From an uncultured Mycoplasmatota bacterium (lineage in GTDB: Bacteria > Bacillota_I > Bacilli_A > RF39 > UBA660): DNA of 64,000 bases. Every line of letters starts with the position of its first letter. The stretch's first letter is position 1. The position numbers and the translations under genes were made by a program. The stretch spans positions 1-64,000 of the forward strand of contig CAMJBC010000005.1 in the NCBI GenBank assembly GCA_946403755.1. The letters run 5' to 3'. The notes under the pieces were generated by a model that saw only the letters and a list, made by a program, of their open reading frames with translations, did no database searches and was not told where the DNA came from. Shown here piece by piece: positions 29,474 through 39,443 of this stretch.

Positions 29474-30049
29474 TTAGTTATTTTTTTCATTTATTTCTTT
29501 ATATGTAGATTCATATAAATCTCCATTATCATTTTCTTCTTTTGCTTCATAAATTATATCTGGTAAATCATCTTTAGAAGAAAGACCAAAATAATCTAAA
29601 AATTCATTTGTTGTTTTATATAAATTTGGTTTTCCTAAACTATCTTGTTTACCACATACTTTTATTAAACCAAAAGCAAGTAATTTTCTAACTATTTGAG
29701 AAGAATTAACTCCTCTTATTTCATCTATTTGTAATCTTGTTATTGGTTCATTATATGCTATTACTGCTAGTACTTCTAAAGCAGCTGTTGATAAATTAGT
29801 TGTTCTAGAATTAGTAACTAATTTTTCATAATATTCTTTATGTTCTTCTTTAGTTGTTAATTTAAATGCATTACCTAAATAAGATATTCTAAGCCCTCTA
29901 TCATTACTTTCATAATCTTTCTTAAGTTCCATTAATAATGATTTAACTTCTTCATCATTAATATCAAGAATACTTTTTATTTCATCAAGAGTAGTACCTT
30001 CATCACCTACTATAAATAATATTCCTTCAAGTACTGCTTTCTTATTCAT
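29474..30049 (-). CDS. scpB: Segregation and condensation protein B
   Basis: NLSTAALEVLAVIAYNEPITRLQIDEIRGVNSSQIVRKL, GKPNLYKTTNEFLDYFGL. Confidence 0.93.
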   Translation of the reverse strand: MNKKAVLEGILFIVGDEGTTLDEIKSILDINDEEVKSLLMELKKDYESNDRGLRISYLGNAFKLTTKEEHKEYYEKLVTNSRTTNLSTAALEVLAVIAYNEPITRLQIDEIRGVNSSQIVRKLLAFGLIKVCGKQDSLGKPNLYKTTNEFLDYFGLSSKDDLPDIIYEAKEENDNGDLYESTYKEINEKNN

Positions 30050-30770
30050 GTTTATCAACTCTTTCTAAATAAATATCAGAAAAATTATTTTCTTGTCTTA
30101 AAATTATTTCTTTATTTTTAGTCATCTCAAGTATAGATAAAAAAGTTACTACGACATAAGGTTTACTAAAATCATCAAATAATTCAGTGAAATTTAATTT
30201 TTTCTTTGTTTTTAATATCTCTCTTATTTTAACAACTCTTTCTTTAACTGACAACTCTTTTCTAGCAATTTTAGTATTCATTGGTTTAGAATATCTTTGT
30301 CTTTCTAATAATCTTTGGAAAGCATCTAATAAATCATACATATCAACAGTACCATCATTTTCAATATGCTCATCAGTATAATTCTTAATAGATTCTGGTG
30401 TTTTAGTATAATATGATGATCTATTATTTTCTAAATCTCTAAATACATTAGTACTTTCTTTATATTTTTGATATTCAAGTAATCTTTTCTTTAATGCTTC
30501 TTCAGAATTAATAAATTCATTATCTTCTTCTTCCTCATCATTACTATTAGGGAGTAATTTCTTACTTTTAATTTCAATTAATTCAGAAGCCATTACTAAA
30601 TATTCACTAGCTATATCAAGATTCATTTCTTTCATAGTATCTAAATATTTTAAATACTCTTGAGTTATTTTAGATATTTCTATATCAAAAATCTCCATCT
30701 TAGATTTTTTTATAAGATGGAGTAATAAGTCAAGTGGTCCCGAAAAATCCCCTATTAATAAGTTATCCAT
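30042..30770 (-). CDS. scpA: Segregation and condensation protein A
   Basis: FSGPLDLLLHLIKKSKMEIFDIEISKITQEYL; upstream of scpB. Confidence 0.93.
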   Translation of the reverse strand: MDNLLIGDFSGPLDLLLHLIKKSKMEIFDIEISKITQEYLKYLDTMKEMNLDIASEYLVMASELIEIKSKKLLPNSNDEEEEDNEFINSEEALKKRLLEYQKYKESTNVFRDLENNRSSYYTKTPESIKNYTDEHIENDGTVDMYDLLDAFQRLLERQRYSKPMNTKIARKELSVKERVVKIREILKTKKKLNFTELFDDFSKPYVVVTFLSILEMTKNKEIILRQENNFSDIYLERVDKHE

Positions 30771-32086
30771 TATTCACATATCCATTTCTTTGCTGTTTCA
30801 TTCATTTTAATTATAGTTGGAGTTGTTCCTTTTGAATAAAATGGAATATAACCCTCATTTACATTATTTAAATCAACATTATATGTTAATACATTATTTT
30901 CAAATACTGTTGGTATTTCAAATTTAGTAACATCATTATTTTCTTTACTAATAATATTAATAGCATTAGATGTTGCTTTATTATTATTGATAACTTCTAT
31001 TTTCTTGTTAACTTCATATCCTGTTAACTCATTATTTTTAAATAAATATTTAGTTTTATATTCTAATAAATAATTTTCATTAGAATCATTATATGTACAA
31101 GTAACACTTGTTTCTTTACCTAATTCTGCTTCACTATAAATTACAGGTTTAGCAAAATATGCATATTTATATACATCTTCTCCAAGATTTAATATAGATG
31201 AACCTACTTCACTATTTCCTACTGATTCTTCATCAAATAAATACTTACTTAATAATTCTTTATTAGAATCATATATTTCAATATAAATACCTAAATCAGA
31301 AACTTTGCTATAGTTTTTAGGAGAAGTATAATTGAATAATAGTTTAAAATCAGGTTGTTTTTTAAAATTATAGAATCTTATTTCTTTAAGTGTATAATCT
31401 GAAGTACTATCTTCAATTTTAATATATCCCTCTACTAAATTATTATTTGATGTTTCTCCCGGATCAGTTGGATTAGTAGATAAAATATTAGTTTGTACAT
31501 AATTTATTACAGTATCAATATTTACTACAAATAATGCAAGTAAAAGTATTAATACTATTAATATAAAATTACTTCCTGAACGTTTTTTACCAGTATTTAC
31601 TACTGTTACTTCTTGTGTATTAATTGGAACAACATTTTGTTCTGGTAATGGTGGTAAACCTGCATTATCTACAGTTGTCGGAGCTGGAGATGGAGGTAGC
31701 GCACCTTGTTGTGTATTAATAGCCACAGGTGGAACTTGAGTATTATCAACAACTGCTTGCTCTGGTACTGGTGCTGGTTTTGGAGCATCAGGATCTTCTA
31801 TTACCAAAGATGGTTGAAAACCAATAACCTCAGGTTCTGGTTCTGGAGTAGCTATAGTTTGTGATTCTGTAGGAATTGCTTGTTCTACAGGACTATAACT
31901 AGCTTGTGGTTGTTGTACCACTGATTCTGAAACAGGTGGATTTCCAAACGGAGACATTCCATTTGCTGCCATTTGAACTTGATTACTAATGATTTCTTGT
32001 GCTTGATTAGACCCTGCAGGTACTGCAGTTTCTTGATTATTACCAGATACATTTGTATTTTGTGGATTTAAATCATCAATATTCAT
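30770..32086 (-). CDS. Single-TM protein: about 180-aa disordered P/Q-rich N-terminus and extracytoplasmic beta-rich domain
   Basis: P/Q/E-rich N-terminus, TM NFILIVLILLLALFVVNI, C-terminal domain with a single aligned-looking beta region. Confidence 0.6.
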   Translation of the reverse strand: MNIDDLNPQNTNVSGNNQETAVPAGSNQAQEIISNQVQMAANGMSPFGNPPVSESVVQQPQASYSPVEQAIPTESQTIATPEPEPEVIGFQPSLVIEDPDAPKPAPVPEQAVVDNTQVPPVAINTQQGALPPSPAPTTVDNAGLPPLPEQNVVPINTQEVTVVNTGKKRSGSNFILIVLILLLALFVVNIDTVINYVQTNILSTNPTDPGETSNNNLVEGYIKIEDSTSDYTLKEIRFYNFKKQPDFKLLFNYTSPKNYSKVSDLGIYIEIYDSNKELLSKYLFDEESVGNSEVGSSILNLGEDVYKYAYFAKPVIYSEAELGKETSVTCTYNDSNENYLLEYKTKYLFKNNELTGYEVNKKIEVINNNKATSNAINIISKENNDVTKFEIPTVFENNVLTYNVDLNNVNEGYIPFYSKGTTPTIIKMNETAKKWICE

Positions 32087-32198
32087 ATTCTCACCCTATT
32101 TCTTATTCCTATAAAGATTATATCAAAAAATCAAAAAAAAGTACATTATTTTAAGACTTGTAAAAATATTAAAAAAATGTTATAGTTTTTTATGTCAA

Positions 32199-32274
32199 GG
32201 CCCATTGGTGAAATGGTTAACACATCGCCCTCTCAAGGCGACATTCATGGGTTCAAATCCCATATGGGTCACCA
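32199..32274 (+). tRNA. tRNA-Glu (CTC)
   Basis: GGCCCAT...TCGCC CTCTCAA GGCGA...ATGGGTCACCA. Confidence 0.95.
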
Positions 32275-32284
32275 TATAAAAAAT

Positions 32285-32316
32285 AAACGACTTATTGTGA
32301 TAAGTCGTTTTTATTA
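32285..32316. terminator. Terminator between convergent tRNA-Glu and 32292..34418
   Basis: AAACGACTTAttgtgaTAAGTCGTTTTTATT. Confidence 0.7.
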
Positions 32317-34418
32317 TAGTCTTCTTCAGTTAGTGGAACAAACTCAGGAACATCTGTTACAGTTGGTTCAGATAATTCAGTCATTTCAAAAGTATCAGTT
32401 GTACTTGGTTCATCAAAACTAACAGTCTCTATTGGTTCAAAATCTGGTTGTGGTTCAACTTCAAATGTTTCTATTGGAGCTGGTTCCTCAATTGGGCTTG
32501 GCTCCATATCAATCATAGATGGTTCTTCAATTGGACCAGGTTCCCCTATTGGCCCTGGTTCTTCTACAGGTAAAGGCTCTATGAATGATACCTGATTTGG
32601 TTCTTCAATGTGTACTGGTTCTGGTTGTTTAATATTTGGAATGTCACTCAAACTATTTGGATGTTCTATTTGTCTAACCATAGATCCACTTACATTACTT
32701 CCTCCATTTATATATGTTGGAGTATTATAAAACTTTTTAGGATTTTCTTGTACAAATTTATTTTGAACAACTTCTTCTGGAGTTGGTTTTTTCTTTGTTA
32801 ACATAGAAAGCACTATGCCAAGAACAACTAATCCTAAAAATCCTATTGCTACATAGAAAATAAGATCATTTGTACTTATTCCTGATGATTCATCTTTTTT
32901 AATATTAAATGTATATTCTATTTTACTATCGCTTCCTTGTACTGTAAGAGTAACTACTGAACCATCTTTTAAGTTTTCATTACCTACTAGCATTCCAGAA
33001 CATCCATCTTTTACTTTGTATTGAATATCTAGACTTGTATCTTTTTCTTTTAATTTAATCTCATATACAGTTACTTCTGGTACAAAAGTAAAATCCGCAT
33101 TTTTAATAATTAATGATTTTAACAAATCTTTATTATCTACTATTGGAGGTTCATCAGGAATAACTACTTCTCCTCTATTAACAGTTATAATATATGATCT
33201 TACAGCACCATTTTCTGCAGTAACATCTATTCTTATTTCATTAGTTCCTTCTGCTAATTCTACTGTACCTGAACCTTTTACTTTAGCTTTATCACTTTCT
33301 GCAATAGCAGACACAGTTATTTGTTTTAATGTATTACTAACATTTACTGTATATTCAGTAGTATTTTTATCAAAAGTAATATTTCCATCACTTAATGATA
33401 ATCTACTTAAATAATTATTACCATCTCTATTATCTTTTCTAGTAATATTTATTGTATATGTATTTACTTTTTCATTTTCTGCTTTAACTTTAACATTAAC
33501 TGCATTACCACCATAATTTAGTGATACGCTTCTAGGACCAGCGCCTTTTACAAAAGAAGATTTACTACTTGTTAAAGATGCAGTAACATCTACTGTTGAA
33601 ACACTATTATCTACAGTTAATGAGTACGTTTTAGTACTTGGATTAAATGCAGGAGATATATTATATCCTTTAACTCCTAAAGCAGACAATGTATTAACAG
33701 TATCTCGTATATCTGTTCTACGTACTTTAATCTTATATACTGTTTTAGAACCAGATTCACTAGTTACTGTTACTGATTTTGTATTATCTCCATAATTTAA
33801 ACTAACTGTTCCAGCTCCACTTATTTTAGCACCACTGTGATTTGCTTCTGCATTTATTTTAATTGAACTTGCATTAGTTTCAATTAGTGAATATTCTAAA
33901 AGAGTTGGAGAAAAATTTGGGCCAAGAGTCATTCCTTCAACAGATAAACTTTTTAATGAAGAATCATTTGATTTAATTCTAATTGTTTGAACTAAATTAC
34001 TTGCATTAACACCATTATCACTATCTTTTACAGCAGCTGATAAATCTGTTACTTGAATTGAAAAAGCAGTTAAATTATTACTAGGTATTTTTACTTTTAA
34101 TGTTCCTATAGTTAATGATGTTGAATTAATTTTAGCTTTAATTCCATCCATTTCACCAATAGAAAATCCATCAGCATCTCCAACGTAATAGTTAACTTTA
34201 GTATTTTTAGTAAAACTTACATATGTTGTTCCACCTAAATTAAACTTACCTTGTACTCCAGTAATAGTATCATCTATTGTTGCTGTTATTTTACAAGAAA
34301 CAGTTTCTCCAGGATTAGCTGTGCTAGGACAACTCATAGTTGGTTTAAATGTAGCAGCACTAATTAATATTGGAAATAAACATATTAATACTAGTAGTCC
34401 TTTCAAACTCTTTTTCAT
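32292..34418 (-). CDS. Secreted/one-TM surface protein with four cadherin-like beta-sandwich repeats and a cytoplasmic PE-rich tail
   Basis: Signal peptide MKKSLKGLLVLICLFPILISA; repeats of the LxSLxV...FxPxxxxYxxxV...GxGxxxLxxGxNxxxVxVxxEnGxxxxYxIxVxR type; TM; EEPGPIEEP repeats. Confidence 0.78.
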   Translation of the reverse strand: MKKSLKGLLVLICLFPILISAATFKPTMSCPSTANPGETVSCKITATIDDTITGVQGKFNLGGTTYVSFTKNTKVNYYVGDADGFSIGEMDGIKAKINSTSLTIGTLKVKIPSNNLTAFSIQVTDLSAAVKDSDNGVNASNLVQTIRIKSNDSSLKSLSVEGMTLGPNFSPTLLEYSLIETNASSIKINAEANHSGAKISGAGTVSLNYGDNTKSVTVTSESGSKTVYKIKVRRTDIRDTVNTLSALGVKGYNISPAFNPSTKTYSLTVDNSVSTVDVTASLTSSKSSFVKGAGPRSVSLNYGGNAVNVKVKAENEKVNTYTINITRKDNRDGNNYLSRLSLSDGNITFDKNTTEYTVNVSNTLKQITVSAIAESDKAKVKGSGTVELAEGTNEIRIDVTAENGAVRSYIITVNRGEVVIPDEPPIVDNKDLLKSLIIKNADFTFVPEVTVYEIKLKEKDTSLDIQYKVKDGCSGMLVGNENLKDGSVVTLTVQGSDSKIEYTFNIKKDESSGISTNDLIFYVAIGFLGLVVLGIVLSMLTKKKPTPEEVVQNKFVQENPKKFYNTPTYINGGSNVSGSMVRQIEHPNSLSDIPNIKQPEPVHIEEPNQVSFIEPLPVEEPGPIGEPGPIEEPSMIDMEPSPIEEPAPIETFEVEPQPDFEPIETVSFDEPSTTDTFEMTELSEPTVTDVPEFVPLTEEDYNKNDLSQ

Positions 34419-34539
34419 TTCTTTCCTCCTAGTCCCCTATCATATATATAATAGCATATATAAGTGGTTTTTTCTATTCTTTTTTAATATTTAAATATAT
34501 AGTTAATTATGATAAAATATTTATAAGGAAGTGACTTTA

Positions 34540-35910
34540 ATGAACAAAATAAGATTTTTTTTAGCTTTATGGATATCTAAATTATCGATTATAGCTCTTA
34601 AAATAACTAAACATAATGGTACTAATTTTCCTGGAAGATTAGCATTAAAAATATGTCCTAAATTTTTACAATATATTAGTAAACCTAAAACAATAATTGG
34701 GGTTACTGGTACAAATGGTAAAACTACTGTTAATAACTTAATAGCAGATACATTAAATGCAGATGGTAGAAATGTTTTAGATAATAGACTTGGTTCTAAT
34801 ACTGATACTGGTATATCTACTGCTTTAATAAATGGAGTTAATATTTTTAATAAAGAAAAATATGATATAGCAACATTTGAAATAGATGAAAGAAGTGCTG
34901 TTAGAATATATCCACATGTTACTCCTACTTATTTACTTATTACTAACCTTACAAGAGATTCTATTATGAGAAATGGACATCCTGAATTTATAAGTAATGT
35001 ATTAACTAAAAATATTCCTAAAGAAACTAAATTAATATTAAATGCAGAAGATTTAATTAGCGATATGGTATCTCCTAATAATGATAGAATTTATTATGGA
35101 ATAGATAAAATGGACACTGATGTTACTGAATGCATTAACTTAATTAATGATATGCAAATATGTCCTAAATGTTCTTATAAATTAAAATATAATTATTTAA
35201 GATATCATCATATAGGAAATGCTTATTGCCCTAATTGTGGATTTAAATCTCCTAAAGCTGATTATCAAGGTAAAAATGTTGATTTAAAGAAAATGACTAT
35301 AGATATTAAAGATCATGAAGGAACATTTAATTATAGATTATTAAATGATAGTGTATTTAATATTTATAATGTTGTTTGTACAGTAGCCCTACTTCGTGAT
35401 ATGGGTTATACTCCTAAAAGAGTTCAAGAATTATTAAATAAAATAGAAATAGTTAAAAGTAGATATAATGTTACAGAAGTAAATGGTGTTAAAGTTATCA
35501 TGTTACTTTCTAAAGATAGAAATGCACTAGGTAGTTCAAGAGCATTTGATTATGCAGTACATACTAAAGGAAATAAAAAATTCATACTTATGATGAATAA
35601 TATGAGTGATGAAAAAGTATGGTCTGAAAATGTATGTTGGTTATATGATTGTGATTTTGAATTTTTAAATAAACCAGATATTGAAAAAATAGTTGTTACT
35701 GGTCCTAGATTTAAAGATTATAAACTTAGATTATTACTAGCAGGTGTTAAAGAAGAAAATGTACTTGATACACACTTTGAACTTGATTCACCTGAATTAC
35801 TTGAATATAACAAAGGTGATGTAATTTATTTATTATATGGAACAGATAATATAGATCTAGCAACTAGTGTTAGAGATAAAATAGTTAGAATCATAAAGGA
35901 GGGAAAATAA
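34540..35910 (+). CDS. murT: Lipid II isoglutaminyl synthase, MurT subunit
   Basis: IIGVTGTNGKTTVNNLIAD, CPKC...CPNC zinc ribbon, NRNALGSSRAFDYA; start after AAGGAAGTGA. Confidence 0.93.
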   Translation: MNKIRFFLALWISKLSIIALKITKHNGTNFPGRLALKICPKFLQYISKPKTIIGVTGTNGKTTVNNLIADTLNADGRNVLDNRLGSNTDTGISTALINGVNIFNKEKYDIATFEIDERSAVRIYPHVTPTYLLITNLTRDSIMRNGHPEFISNVLTKNIPKETKLILNAEDLISDMVSPNNDRIYYGIDKMDTDVTECINLINDMQICPKCSYKLKYNYLRYHHIGNAYCPNCGFKSPKADYQGKNVDLKKMTIDIKDHEGTFNYRLLNDSVFNIYNVVCTVALLRDMGYTPKRVQELLNKIEIVKSRYNVTEVNGVKVIMLLSKDRNALGSSRAFDYAVHTKGNKKFILMMNNMSDEKVWSENVCWLYDCDFEFLNKPDIEKIVVTGPRFKDYKLRLLLAGVKEENVLDTHFELDSPELLEYNKGDVIYLLYGTDNIDLATSVRDKIVRIIKEGK

Positions 35911-36620
35911 TGAAAATAGAAGTTTTATTTCCAGAAGTATGTAACCTTTATGGTGATTTAGCTAATATAAGATATTTAAAAAAATCATTTAAAGACTTAG
36001 AAATAATTGAAACTAAATTAACAGATGAACCATATTTTTTAAAACATAAACCTACATTAATTTATATGGGTACTATGACAGAACATAATCAAGAATTAGT
36101 AATTGAAAAATTATCTAAATACAAAAAAAGAATTAAAGAATTAATAGATCAAAATGTATACTTTTTAATAACTGGTAATGCTTTTGAAATATTTGGTAAA
36201 GAAATTATTTGCGAAGATAAAAGAGTTATTAAATGTTTAGATATTTATGATACTACTGCTAAAAGAGATATGATGCATAGATTTAATTCTTTATATGTTG
36301 GTAAATTTGAAGATATAAATATTGTTGGATTTAAAAGTCAATTTACTCATTCTTATACTAAGAAAAAACTTAATCCTTTATTTGAAACAGTTAGATCTTG
36401 TGGATTAAATCCAGATACTATGGATGAAGGAATTAGAATTAATAATTTTATGGCTACTTATGTAATTGGGCCATTATTAATATTAAACCCATTATTTACT
36501 AAATGGTTAGCTAAAGAATTAGGTATTAAAGATACAACTCTTGCTTATGAAGAAGCTGCACTTGATTCATATAATTATAGATATAATGAATATATGCAAA
36601 AGAAAAACATTTATTACTAA
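35910..36620 (+). CDS. gatD: Lipid II isoglutaminyl synthase, GatD glutamine amidotransferase subunit
   Basis: VLFPEVCNLYGDLANIRYLKK, FLITGNAFEIFG, GPLLILNP; TAATG overlap with murT. Confidence 0.9.
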   Translation: MKIEVLFPEVCNLYGDLANIRYLKKSFKDLEIIETKLTDEPYFLKHKPTLIYMGTMTEHNQELVIEKLSKYKKRIKELIDQNVYFLITGNAFEIFGKEIICEDKRVIKCLDIYDTTAKRDMMHRFNSLYVGKFEDINIVGFKSQFTHSYTKKKLNPLFETVRSCGLNPDTMDEGIRINNFMATYVIGPLLILNPLFTKWLAKELGIKDTTLAYEEAALDSYNYRYNEYMQKKNIYY

Positions 36621-36624
36621 ATGT

Positions 36625-37773
36625 TTATCTATTTTGATTTAATAACTTTTCATTAGAATCAATTTCTCTTTTTAAGTTAACAATATCATTTTGCAATTGA
36701 TTGATTTTATCATCAATTGCTTTTTTTTCATTTTTAAATTTATCTTCTACTTCATCTCTCTCACTTTTAACATTATTACCTAGTCTTCTAATAATATCAA
36801 CTAATTTATTTTTTTCTTCATTTAATTCTTTTTTCTTTTTAAGATCAAGTATACTAACTTTATCCAGTTTTTTATTTACTTCATCTAACTTTTTAATAAA
36901 TTCTTGCTGTTTTATATAAGAAGGACTAGTACTTAAATCTAATGTTAAACCACTTTTATCTTTATTTAGTTTTTCTATTTCTTGTTCCTTACTTGATATA
37001 TCTTCTTTAGCTTGTTTTATTTTACTTTCTAATTCTTCTTTTTCTTCTTTATGAGATGCCCAATATTCTTCTTTTTTACCTGTTTGTAAATAATTAACTT
37101 TTTCATTACAAAAATCATATAATTTTTTAACTCTAGATAATAATGGTTCGCCTAATTTAGAATCTTTAAATTTAGAATAAATACTCTTAGTAATAGATGT
37201 TAAAGATATATAATTATCTAAAGAATAGACTTCTTCTTTAGTAACTAAAACATCATTTAAAACTATTTCCATACTAGTAGCATATGCTACTGCACTTAAA
37301 CTAATACCAGCTAAATAATCATTTTGTGCTTTTTTATAATTTTCTTCTATTTCATTAAGTTTCTTTTCTACATAATCTACATTAGACTGTTCTCCACTAT
37401 ATTTATCATAATCATTTGTTTTTTTCTTTTTAGTTTTATATTCATTATATTCATATGTATATTTATCTATATACATTTGCAAACTAAACATAGTGAATTT
37501 ATCTATTTCACTTATTATTTCTAAATTATTATTAACATAGTTTTCTGGTAGATTTCCTCTTCTTAAAACATCATAACCTTCTTTAATAGCAGTTACCATA
37601 TCTACATGATGTGGATCTGTTAAAGTAGTTTGATATGTTTTATTAAAACCTTTATATATAATAGCCATATAATTATTAGAATATGCTATTATTTCAGAAA
37701 ATAAACTATTAGCTTCTTCAAATTTCTTTTCTAAATAAACTTTTTTAGCACGTAAAAATCTTTCATCATCCAT
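36625..37773 (-). CDS. Coiled-coil protein with helical N-terminal domain, unknown function
   Basis: C-terminal half strongly heptad-like (KEELESKIKQAKEDISSKEQEIEKL...). Confidence 0.6.
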   Translation of the reverse strand: MDDERFLRAKKVYLEKKFEEANSLFSEIIAYSNNYMAIIYKGFNKTYQTTLTDPHHVDMVTAIKEGYDVLRRGNLPENYVNNNLEIISEIDKFTMFSLQMYIDKYTYEYNEYKTKKKKTNDYDKYSGEQSNVDYVEKKLNEIEENYKKAQNDYLAGISLSAVAYATSMEIVLNDVLVTKEEVYSLDNYISLTSITKSIYSKFKDSKLGEPLLSRVKKLYDFCNEKVNYLQTGKKEEYWASHKEEKEELESKIKQAKEDISSKEQEIEKLNKDKSGLTLDLSTSPSYIKQQEFIKKLDEVNKKLDKVSILDLKKKKELNEEKNKLVDIIRRLGNNVKSERDEVEDKFKNEKKAIDDKINQLQNDIVNLKREIDSNEKLLNQNR

Positions 37774-37782
37774 AGTATCACC

Positions 37783-38139
37783 TTATCTAGATTTTATTTT
37801 ACCCCTTCTACGTCTTTTAATATCCTTTTTAACGAATTTTATTATTTCTTTAACTCTTTGATAGTATTCATCAGTTGGTGGCTCTAAAGACGTATTAAGC
37901 TCTTTAAATAATCTATTTAATTCATTATATTCTTTATTATAATTAACTTCTAATAAGTGTATTAAATGATGTGACTCATCAGTAAGAAGAGCATAATTAG
38001 AAATATCATTTAATCCACCCTTTTCTTTTTTAACAATATGATGCTTAGTTAAACATTTAATATCATTAACTTTATCATTCATCCAATCTAAATTATATGT
38101 TTTATAAATATTTAACATTAATTCAATATCAGCATTCAT
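37783..38139 (-). CDS. Small HNH-like protein with basic tail
   Basis: LTKHHIVKKEKGGLNDISNYALLTDESHHLIHLLE; tail KKDIKRRRRGKIKSR. Confidence 0.65.
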   Translation of the reverse strand: MNADIELMLNIYKTYNLDWMNDKVNDIKCLTKHHIVKKEKGGLNDISNYALLTDESHHLIHLLEVNYNKEYNELNRLFKELNTSLEPPTDEYYQRVKEIIKFVKKDIKRRRRGKIKSR

Positions 38140-38204
38140 ACTAGTCTCCTATATAAAGTATAGCATAATAATTCAAAATAAAAAACACGTTAAACGTGTT
38201 TTTA

Positions 38205-38744
38205 TTATATTTTTGATACTTGAATTAAATCCACTTCTACAGGTGTTTCTTGTCCAAATAGATCTATTAATACTGTTAGTTTTTCGTTTTCTTTATCTTC
38301 ACTTTCAACCTTACCAGACATTCCTTTGAATGGTCCATCAATAATTGAAACATTGTCTCCTACTTCAACATCAGTATTAATTGGAGTTACTTTTTCTTCT
38401 CCATCTCCTATGAATTTCTTAACTTCTTCAGGTGATAGTGGAATTGGTTTAGCTCCTTTACCAGAAGATCCAATAAATCCTGTTACTCCTGGAGTATTAC
38501 GAACTACATACCACGCTTCGTCACTCATAATCATTTCAATTAAAACATAGCCTGGAAACATTTTTCTAACTTTTTCTTTTTTAACTCCATCTTTAACTTC
38601 AACTTCTGTTCTTTCAGGAATAATAACTCTAAAAATGTTATTTTCCATTCCCATGCTTTCACGTCTTGATTCTAAATAATCTTTAACTTTTTGTTCATGT
38701 CCAGAATAAGCATTAACTACATACCATAATTTCTTTTCTTCCAT
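38205..38744 (-). CDS. nusG: Transcription termination/antitermination protein NusG
   Basis: WYVVNAYSGHEQKVKDYLE, MFPGYVLIEM, YVVRNTPGVTGFIGS, GDNVSIIDGPFKGMSGKVE. Confidence 0.97.
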   Translation of the reverse strand: MEEKKLWYVVNAYSGHEQKVKDYLESRRESMGMENNIFRVIIPERTEVEVKDGVKKEKVRKMFPGYVLIEMIMSDEAWYVVRNTPGVTGFIGSSGKGAKPIPLSPEEVKKFIGDGEEKVTPINTDVEVGDNVSIIDGPFKGMSGKVESEDKENEKLTVLIDLFGQETPVEVDLIQVSKI

Positions 38745-38920
38745 TAGAATAGCCCCCTAACTAATGCAAATAATGCATCTAATCCATAAAAGAATAAACC
38801 AACAAATACTAGCATTAATATAGTAATGCATGAATATTTTAATAATGATTTACCACTAGACCATCTAACAGCCTTAGCTTCTTTTCTAACTCCTTTAAAG
38901 AAACTCTTAATTTTCTTCAT
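38744..38920 (-). CDS. secE: Preprotein translocase subunit SecE
   Basis: MKKIKSFFKGVRKEAKAVRWSSGKSLLKYSCITILMLVFVGLFFYGLDALF; directly upstream of nusG. Confidence 0.92.
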   Translation of the reverse strand: MKKIKSFFKGVRKEAKAVRWSSGKSLLKYSCITILMLVFVGLFFYGLDALFALVRGLF

Positions 38921-39008
38921 AATTATTCCTCCAAAAAAAAACACCTTTTGTGTAATTAGATAATAACATAATTATCTAGTTATTTCAAGTGTTTTTTATT
39001 ATTTTAAA

Positions 39009-39371
39009 TTAATTAGGATAATAAACTGTTGTCTTATCTTCGCAAAGATATCTCCAGGTTTGTGTTGATCCACCACCTGATTCGCTACATGAACCATACA
39101 CATATCCTCTACTATTATTATACCATTGTGAAATACCACAATTATTTTTCCATACGCTCCAGCCATTAGAACAAGAACATCCTGTCATTGTACATGTTCC
39201 TGTTCCATCTAATCCCCAAGTAGTTGTACTTGAAACTAAATATCTATCTGGAGTTAAAAACTTTGATTGATAATTATTTGAAATTTCTTTAGCATCACTA
39301 AAACTACTAGCTTTTACTAGTATTGGTATTATCATTATAAATAAAAAGACATATTTTAATACTCTTTTCAT
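39009..39371 (-). CDS. Small secreted cysteine-rich protein
   Basis: Signal peptide MKRVLKYVFLFIMIIPILVKA; six Cys in mature part; start trimmed to 39371 behind GGTGAAAAT. Confidence 0.65.
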   Translation of the reverse strand: MKRVLKYVFLFIMIIPILVKASSFSDAKEISNNYQSKFLTPDRYLVSSTTTWGLDGTGTCTMTGCSCSNGWSVWKNNCGISQWYNNSRGYVYGSCSESGGGSTQTWRYLCEDKTTVYYPN

Positions 39372-39443
39372 ATTTTCACCTATAATAATTTTATCATAAT
39401 AAAAAAAGGACATAAAGGCCTTTTTTTTGAAGTGTTTTTAAAA

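Noticed and set aside
36701-37524. + strand ORFs antisense to the coiled-coil protein
   Set aside because: Phe/Ser/Leu shadow of Lys/Glu-rich coding sequence.
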